Source: CAZOMR01 sp964580655
GTDB taxonomy: Bacteria; RBG-13-61-14; CAZOMR01
DNA length: 7,762 nucleotides
Direction: 5' to 3'
NCBI GenBank assembly: GCA_964580655.1
Contig: CAZOMR010000163.1
Span: 1-7,762 of the forward strand
The position numbers were made by a program, and so were the translations under genes. Positions 1 through 4,089 of the stretch are shown here, piece by piece; the stretch's first letter is position 1; every line of letters begins with the position of its first letter. A model generated the notes under the pieces. That model was not told where the DNA came from, searched no databases, and saw only the letters and a list, made by a program, of their open reading frames with translations.

Positions 1-126
1 CACCGCATCCGCAAATGGCTCTCTTCGATACCTGAAAAAATGGGGGAACTTCAGATCAAAATTCCCTTGATAATAAGATTTGATCATGATATTTATACCA
101 GAACATCAGAAAGAGTTCAATCCCAG
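1..126 (+). other. possible 3' end of an unidentified upstream gene
   Basis: Frame 1 is open from the window edge for 42 codons and stops at TGA 127-129. Its residues end in TRTSERVQSQ. Nothing in it matches a family I recognise. Frame 2 is open only to TGA 68-70 and contains SLRYLKKWG. That vaguely recalls the last helix of Fis-type DNA-binding domains in NtrC/PilR regulators, which often sit just upstream of pilin genes, but the match is too short and lacks a residue. The real reading frame cannot be chosen from this fragment, and the stretch may be non-coding. Confidence 0.2.
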
Positions 127-160
127 TGACAAATTTTGTCAGTAAAAAAACAAATTTTGG
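127..160. promoter_or_regulatory. candidate upstream activator sites (two phased palindromes)
   Basis: The perfect inverted repeat TGACAAA-T-TTTGTCA lies at 127-141. Its core ACAAATTTTG (129-138) recurs at 150-159, exactly 21 bp downstream, or two helical turns. Paired palindromes on one face of the helix, about 155-188 bp upstream of the predicted sigma-54 start point, fit the usual placement of enhancer sites for a sigma-54 activator. PilR is the obvious candidate for a pilin gene, because TGTC-type half-sites are described for Pseudomonas PilR. The identity of the binding protein is inference. Confidence 0.5.
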
Positions 161-226
161 AGATAAGGTCTCAGATAAAACAAGAGGTCAGCTATTTTGT
201 GCGTGCCGTAAGGTTGCCCTGCGATG

Positions 227-239
227 CAAGTTATTGATT
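227..239 (-). promoter_or_regulatory. candidate IHF binding site
   Basis: Read on the minus strand, this is AATCAATAACTTG, a full match to the IHF consensus WATCAANNNNTTR. It lies about 76-88 bp upstream of the predicted start point, between the candidate enhancer palindromes (127-160) and the -24/-12 promoter (289-305). IHF commonly bends the DNA at this position so that the distant activator can touch sigma-54 polymerase. The consensus is short and AT-rich, so a chance match is possible. The placement is what makes it credible. Confidence 0.5.
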
Positions 240-288
240 TTGTTGCGAATTTAATCAACGAGGGGATTTATAGACCAGGGCTTAAATC

Positions 289-305
289 TGGCATGTTGAT
301 TGCAT
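289..305 (+). promoter_or_regulatory. sigma-54 (RpoN) -24/-12 promoter of the pilin gene
   Basis: The sequence TGGCATG-N4-TTGCAT matches the RpoN consensus TGGCACG-N4-TTGCW at all fixed positions except one (T for C). The invariant GG (290-291) and GC (302-303) are spaced exactly 12 bp apart, as required. Transcription should start near 313-316. This gives a leader of about 135 nt before the pilin start, containing a 29-codon ORF. Sigma-54 control of the major pilin, with the PilS/PilR pair, is established in Pseudomonas and Geobacter and supports calling this the pilin promoter. Confidence 0.82.
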
Positions 306-356
306 CTACTCATGGTGGAATTTGTGTTAAAATAGATGGTTAAGGAGACGAAGCAA

Positions 357-446
357 ATGGAAAGGAGGTGTAAAGAGGAAAGGAATAAACGAGGAATTGT
401 TTTTGGTTTAATCGGCATTAAGCAACAGACAAAAAAGGAGGATTAG
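357..446 (+). CDS. 29-codon leader ORF coupled to the pilin
   Basis: An ATG at 357 follows a good Shine-Dalgarno AAGGAG (342-347) with a 9-nt spacer. The ORF runs to TAG 444-446. The peptide is very basic and begins MERRCKEERNKRG, then GIVFGLIGIK, and ends KKED. It has no signal peptide or domain I recognise. It lies wholly inside the predicted sigma-54 transcript. Its last codons (AAG GAG GAT) are the pilin Shine-Dalgarno, and only the codon GAA separates its stop from the pilin TTG, in the same frame. Ribosomes finishing it would cover the pilin start, so translational coupling is likely if it is translated. Codons 3-4 are a tandem AGG pair. It could be a real small protein, a regulatory leader peptide, or a decayed longer pilin leader. 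Its function is unknown. Confidence 0.45.
   Translation: MERRCKEERNKRGIVFGLIGIKQQTKKED
435..442 (+). promoter_or_regulatory. ribosome binding site deciding the pilin TTG start
   Basis: AAGGAGGA lies 7 nt before TTG 450. It fixes that non-ATG codon as the start, because the only upstream in-frame start is cut off by TAG 444-446. The site is embedded in the last codons of the leader ORF. Confidence 0.85.
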
Positions 447-449
447 GAA

Positions 450-1025
450 TTGAGAAGCAAGAAAGGATTTACTTTAATTGAGCTGATGATCGTGGTGGCG
501 ATTATAGGTATTCTGGCGGCCATTGCGATCCCGAACTTCCTGAAGTTTCAATGCAAGTCCAAGCAATCCGAGGCCAGGCAGAACCTGGGTGCTATCTTCG
601 TGGCAATGGGGAGTTATTACAGCAACAATGACACTTATCCTGATACGGCGACTATCACAGGTGTGACGACCCCTGACTGCTGGTATCTGATGAGCTGGAG
701 TCCTTCAGGCAAGACCCGCTATTACTATCAATGCGGGACTGGTAACTATTTGAATACGGAGGGCGCGAAGCGCATTTCAGAGCCTACGAACAGAGCCAAT
801 TGCGACACGACTATGGCGGGGAAGACGATCTCCAACGAGCTGGGCTTCACTATTGCGGCGGCAGGAAATCTTGACACCGATACTGCCTGCTGTGACATGT
901 GGGGAATCAACAACGCCAAGTACATCAAGAACCGTGTGCCTGAGGGAATAGCGGACGACACCAACCTCGAGGGGCTCTGGGGCAATGGCATGAATGACTG
1001 CGAACTGGATACCTGCACTCCGTAA
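450..1025 (+). CDS. pilA: type IV major pilin-like prepilin (PilA type)
   Basis: This 191-residue prepilin subunit is made in the inner membrane, cut and N-methylated by prepilin peptidase PilD, and assembled into a type IV pilus. The class III signal is clear: a six-residue basic leader MRSKKG, cleavage before Phe7, the GFTLIELM motif with the conserved Glu at position 5 of the mature chain (E11), and a hydrophobic helix to about residue 30. The TTG start gives a leader of standard length and has a strong Shine-Dalgarno. The C-terminal domain is cysteine-rich (C77, C95, C118, C147, C148, C184, C189), with C35 in the helix. It ends CELDTCTP, a tiny possible disulfide loop. The mature chain of 185 residues is longer than typical 140-160-residue pilins. 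Its solitary sigma-54 promoter and terminator favour a major pilin over a type II secretion pseudopilin. The gene symbol is given by class, not by proven orthology. Confidence 0.93.
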   Translation: MRSKKGFTLIELMIVVAIIGILAAIAIPNFLKFQCKSKQSEARQNLGAIFVAMGSYYSNNDTYPDTATITGVTTPDCWYLMSWSPSGKTRYYYQCGTGNYLNTEGAKRISEPTNRANCDTTMAGKTISNELGFTIAAAGNLDTDTACCDMWGINNAKYIKNRVPEGIADDTNLEGLWGNGMNDCELDTCTP

Positions 1026-1047
1026 TTCATTATTTCCGGCTTTATGC

Positions 1048-1074
1048 AAAGGCCCCGTTCGGGGCCTTTTTTTT
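1048..1074 (+). terminator. rho-independent terminator after the pilin
   Basis: A perfect 9-bp stem, AAAGGCCCC (1048-1056) with GGGGCCTTT (1061-1069), closes a GTTC loop and runs into eight T residues (1067-1074), 22 nt after the pilin stop. It should end the pilin transcript and separate it from the membrane-protein genes downstream. Confidence 0.93.
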
Positions 1075-1280
1075 GTTTGGTTCCTCATAAGAATCTGTGG
1101 GTGATATTGGCCACTCTCATGTTCTTATCTCTGGCTCAGCCTTGGTCCCCACAGGCCTAAATGACAGCCTTGATTAAAGGGGCACAAGTTCACGAATTTC
1201 CGAAGGTTTTTCAGGACTTGCAAAATCCCCTTGATTCTGCTATTTTCTCCCTTGCCAGGGAGTCGGACTACTACCCTGGT

Positions 1281-1347
1281 GGTTAAGGGGCACAGGGCGT
1301 TCCGCTCGGGTGGAGCGTCCATGCTCGTTGGGTCGTGCCCCTGAACC
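1281..1347. repeat. 67-bp imperfect inverted repeat element
   Basis: The left arm GGTTAAGGGGCAC (1281-1293) pairs with the right arm GTGCCCCTGAACC (1335-1347) at 12 of 13 positions. Inside lies a second stem, CGCTC (1303-1307) with GAGCG (1313-1317). A diverged half-copy of the left arm, TTAAAGGGGCAC, occurs at 1174-1185 in the same orientation. The shape suggests a small REP or MITE-like mobile repeat or a structured RNA. No transposase or clear target duplication is visible, so its class is open. Confidence 0.5.
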
Positions 1348-1360
1348 GATGCTGTCGCAT

Positions 1361-1387
1361 CCCCCCTTTGGGGGGACGGGAGGGGGG
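1361..1387. repeat. C6-TTT-G6 hairpin followed by G-rich run
   Basis: Six C residues (1361-1366) face six G residues (1370-1375) across a TTT loop. They are followed by ACGGGA and a further G6 run (1382-1387), which could pair with the C run instead. There are only three G tracts of three or more, so a canonical three-tier quadruplex is not encoded here. The hairpin has no U tract and is not a classic terminator. Confidence 0.5.
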
Positions 1388-1571
1388 TATTAATACAACC
1401 TGTTGATATTACAGTAATATTTTCCATTTATTGCCTCCAAACTACCCACAAGTTTGTAGGAGGGCCCTTTTGTTTATTTCTTCCCATGTCAGTGGTAATA
1501 TGGTAGATAAATACCATGCCCATTGAATTTTATTAACAAGAGCACTTTATGGTTGATATTTTTCATTAGTT

Positions 1572-1678
1572 CCCTCCCCCTTTTGAGAGGGTATCGAAAA
1601 AGCCCTCTCCCTTGATGGGAGAGGGTTTGGGAGAGGGTGATCCCCCTCCCCTTAATCCCCTCCCATCGCAGGGAGGGG
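1572..1678. repeat. REP-like cluster of GGGAGAGGG / CCCCTCCC palindromes with opposed quadruplex motifs
   Basis: There are two perfect hairpins: CCCTCTCCC (1603-1611)/GGGAGAGGG (1617-1625) with loop TTGAT, and CCCCTCCC (1657-1664)/GGGAGGGG (1671-1678) with loop ATCGCA. Each arm has a spare copy that can compete for pairing: GGGAGAGGG at 1629-1637 and CCCCTCCCC at 1643-1651. A weaker pair, CCCTC/GAGGG, lies at 1572-1591. The plus strand at 1617-1637 has four G3 tracts separated by AGA, TTT and AGA. The minus strand opposite 1642-1664 has four G tracts with loops of 1, 5 and 1 nt. Similar short GC palindromes are scattered through many bacterial genomes as multicopy repeats. Copy number here is unknown. 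Confidence 0.65.
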
Positions 1679-1690
1679 AAAATCATTTGC

Positions 1691-1719
1691 TTGCTGATTA
1701 AAGGTATCATCTATAAAAT
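1691..1719 (+). promoter_or_regulatory. candidate sigma-70-type promoter for the YfhO-like gene
   Basis: TTGCTG (1691-1696) and TAAAAT (1714-1719) are separated by 17 bp. The -10 box matches 5 of 6 consensus bases and the -35 box 3 of 6. Transcription would begin near 1726, leaving only about six untranslated bases before ATG 1732. This fits the lack of a good Shine-Dalgarno there. The AT-rich context makes chance matches possible. Confidence 0.4.
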
Positions 1720-1731
1720 GCTCCGAGTAAT

Positions 1732-4089
1732 ATGATGAAAGAATTCAAGCAATCTCCTGGCTTTGATTCCCGCGCCCCGGAGGGTAGAACAAAGGCTCTG
1801 GTTGAGCGGATTTCTATCGTGCTGATCTTGGGCCTTCTGGTATTCATCTTCTTCGGACCTGAGCTCTGGCAGGGATATTCCTTTTATTTCAGAGACATTT
1901 GTATTGAAATTATTCCCAAGCGCCAGTTCTGGGTCGACAACCTGGGTTTTGTCCTGTGGAACCCCTATGTATTCTTCGGCGTGCCATATGCGGCCAACCT
2001 GCAGAGCCAGGCATTTTATCCCTTGAACATCCTTTACTTCATGGCCCCGGTCTTTCGGTCCCTCAATTACTTCATATCTCTTCATTTCCTGATCGCGGGC
2101 ATCCTGAGCTGGCTGATGCTCGGTGAGGCTGGTTTTAGAAAAGCCAGTCGTCTTGCCGGCGCCATTGTCTTCTCCTTTGCCGGATTCCTGGCATCATCAG
2201 GATTGCAGATAGTTATCCTCGGGTCATCGGTCTGGCTTCCGGGTCTGGTCTGGCTTCTTTTACGCGCACTGAGGCGCGGCTGGTTCGCAAACTCGGTCGG
2301 GCTCGGACTGATTTTGTGTTTGCAGTTTCTCGGGGGTGATCCGGAGGTTGTATATCTATCATTGATGATGCTGGCGCTCATCGGCATGTTCATGGTGTTT
2401 CTTGACAAAGATAAATTTGGAAGAAAGAGCCTGTTCTTGAGATGCGCGGGCTCGATTGTCCTGGCCGTCTTGATCCTGGCTGTGCTCTCGGCTTTCCAGT
2501 GGATGCCAGCCGTTGAGATGAGCTTAAGATCCAACCGGGCAGGAGGCCTGACCCTGGCTGAAGCCACTACCTGGTCCTTTCTTCCGCGAGACCTCATTAC
2601 CCTCTTGGTTCCCCATTACTTCCTTGGCGAAAGCCTGTCCCTACCGTGGAACATCGGGCAGTGGTCCGAGACCTTTCCCTACATCTCCAGCATCTACTGC
2701 GGCACTGCAAGTCTGATCCTCATGCTCTTCGCGTTCAGGTCGCGTTTCCGGAGCGCGGTCGTCTTCTGGTGGTTATTTCTGGCTTTCTGGCTCATCATGT
2801 CTCTTGGAGAGAACGGATTCCTCTATAATATAGCGTTCAAGGTTCTTCCAGGCTTCGACCTCTTTCGTATCCCCCAAAAATGCGCACTCGGCCTGGCTCT
2901 GGCTTCAACCTGGCTTGTGGCCTTTGGCATGGAATGGCTTTACGAATCCATGTCCCATGATTCAGAGAAGCGCGTTCCCATCTACTTTCTCGTTTTGCTT
3001 CTTGTTATTGCGATCGGCATCGCGTACCTTCTGGCTCAACCAATCTGTAAGGGTTGCCTCGATTCACGGATTTTTCTCTTTTATCGCTCTCTCATGCGGA
3101 CAGTCCTTTTTGCTTCTCTGGCTTTTCTTTGCATCTGGTCTGCAGACTACCTCGAGCCCTACTCTGCGAAGCACGGGTTCGCGAAAAGAACAATGCCATT
3201 CATCATCGCGCTCTTGATATTCCTCGATCTGTTCCTCGTGCATCGGAACCTCAATCCTATGATTGAGGAATCCTTTTATCAATCGGTTCCAAATGTGGTA
3301 AGAGAGATGTCCACGACTGATACTGCTCCCACAAGGGCCCTGATTGCGAGGCCCTTGGAAAAGAAGGACAGGTTCCTTGGACGGGATGAAAGGCCCCAAG
3401 ATCATTACTCCCTCCAGCGCGAATGGCTGAGACGTTTCTCAGCCATGCCCTTTCGGATTGATGACGTCAATGCTCGTAGCTCATTTTATCTCCGGGAATC
3501 TGATGAGGTGAAGGCATTGATCCAGTATCCTGACCCTGATCTGATCTTCCGCTTTCTTGCCCGTTGCGGGGCTGATTGGCTTTTTGTTCCGAAAGTCGAG
3601 CTTCGCAAAATTTCCGGTTCCCTTCCGCGAGCATTGGTGGTCTATCAGGCCAGGGTAATCCCAGAGCGAGAAGAACTACTCCATACCTGGCTCTTGGATG
3701 ATTTCAATGCGCGACAAATAGTTTTGCTGGAAAGTGACACAGGCTTTTCTACCATACCGGACCCTCCTGGGAGCCACCCTGCCGAGATCGTGGAGTATTT
3801 GAATGAGAAAGTGGTGATTCGGGCGGATGCAAAGGCCAGAGGCTGGCTCATTTTCTTTGATACTTATTATCCGGGCTGGTGCGCCGAGTTGGACGGGGAA
3901 CCGGTTAAAGTGCATCGCGCGGATGGCTTCTTCCGGGCTGTCGAGATTCCCCCGGGGGAACATCGCATTATATTCCGCTATCATCCGCAAAGCTTTTACA
4001 TCGGGATAATGATCAGCCTCGCTGGCGCGGTTCTTCTGATTCTTATATCATTGGCGGTTTATCTCCGAAAAAGGGCCCGGTCCCATTGA
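1732..4089 (+). CDS. YfhO-family multi-spanning membrane protein (GT-C-like glycosyltransferase)
   Basis: This 785-residue inner-membrane protein has about a dozen hydrophobic segments (roughly residues 27-43, 112-130, 142-160, 162-180, 187-222, 238-256, 320-357, 385-400, 416-435, 455-470, 487-503) and a large soluble region near 510-750 before a last helix at 755-777. YfhO-type features are present: an early periplasmic loop with FRD (D55), the WNPYVFFGVPY segment at 76-86, FLGGDPE at 199-205, FRIPQK at 378-383, and a C-terminal YPGW at 713-716 with a beta-rich DGEPVKVHRA stretch. Family members are thought to move sugars from polyprenyl carriers onto surface polymers; the substrate here is unknown. 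No strong Shine-Dalgarno precedes ATG 1732 and a second ATG follows directly. A five-codon ORF (1718-1735) overlaps the start. The last 4 nt overlap the next gene, so the two are co-translated. Confidence 0.85.
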   Translation: MMKEFKQSPGFDSRAPEGRTKALVERISIVLILGLLVFIFFGPELWQGYSFYFRDICIEIIPKRQFWVDNLGFVLWNPYVFFGVPYAANLQSQAFYPLNILYFMAPVFRSLNYFISLHFLIAGILSWLMLGEAGFRKASRLAGAIVFSFAGFLASSGLQIVILGSSVWLPGLVWLLLRALRRGWFANSVGLGLILCLQFLGGDPEVVYLSLMMLALIGMFMVFLDKDKFGRKSLFLRCAGSIVLAVLILAVLSAFQWMPAVEMSLRSNRAGGLTLAEATTWSFLPRDLITLLVPHYFLGESLSLPWNIGQWSETFPYISSIYCGTASLILMLFAFRSRFRSAVVFWWLFLAFWLIMSLGENGFLYNIAFKVLPGFDLFRIPQKCALGLALASTWLVAFGMEWLYESMSHDSEKRVPIYFLVLLLVIAIGIAYLLAQPICKGCLDSRIFLFYRSLMRTVLFASLAFLCIWSADYLEPYSAKHGFAKRTMPFIIALLIFLDLFLVHRNLNPMIEESFYQSVPNVVREMSTTDTAPTRALIARPLEKKDRFLGRDERPQDHYSLQREWLRRFSAMPFRIDDVNARSSFYLRESDEVKALIQYPDPDLIFRFLARCGADWLFVPKVELRKISGSLPRALVVYQARVIPEREELLHTWLLDDFNARQIVLLESDTGFSTIPDPPGSHPAEIVEYLNEKVVIRADAKARGWLIFFDTYYPGWCAELDGEPVKVHRADGFFRAVEIPPGEHRIIFRYHPQSFYIGIMISLAGAVLLILISLAVYLRKRARSH

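Larger units (their letters stand above)
1075..1731. other. gene-poor intergenic region rich in palindromes
   Basis: No convincing gene is seen in about 650 bp. Reading frames on the minus strand pass through homopolymer-like G/C palindromes and look accidental. The region holds the hairpin CCAGGG (1255-1260)/CCCTGG (1274-1279), a long imperfect inverted repeat (1281-1347), C6-TTT-G6 (1361-1375), a bulged hairpin CCTCCAAAC (1434-1442)/GTTT...GGAGG (1452-1463) followed by a T-rich run, ATGGTA-GATAAA-TACCAT (1500-1517), and the GGGAGAGGG/CCCCTCCC cluster (1572-1678). Such accumulation of short GC palindromes is typical of sites that collect REP-like repeats. Confidence 0.7.

Noticed and set aside
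2..70. A frame with SLRYLKKWG at the left edge, resembling the end of a PilR-type DNA-binding domain.
   Set aside because: Only about nine residues resemble the family, one residue is missing from the expected spacing, and another frame is open longer.
224..343. A 39-codon ORF starting ATG 224 (MQVIDFVANLINEGIYRPG...) just before the pilin leader.
   Set aside because: It has no Shine-Dalgarno, follows a stop at 209-211, and spans the IHF site and the -24/-12 promoter, so it lies outside the expected transcript. Its protein-like look is not enough.
1370..1387. Possible quadruplex in the G6-AC-G3-A-G6 run.
   Set aside because: There are only three separate tracts of three or more G, so a standard four-tract, three-tier motif is not met.
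1125..1427. A 100-codon minus-strand ORF with GGAGG before its ATG.
   Set aside because: Its body is the complement of inverted repeats and G/C runs, has no recognisable domain or hydrophobic pattern, and it sits in palindrome-rich intergenic DNA.
1489..1710. A minus-strand ORF, including an internal 25-codon option starting MKNINHKV behind GGGAGGG.
   Set aside because: The long form is mostly translated REP-like repeat. The short form borrows its Shine-Dalgarno from the repeat and has no support beyond that.
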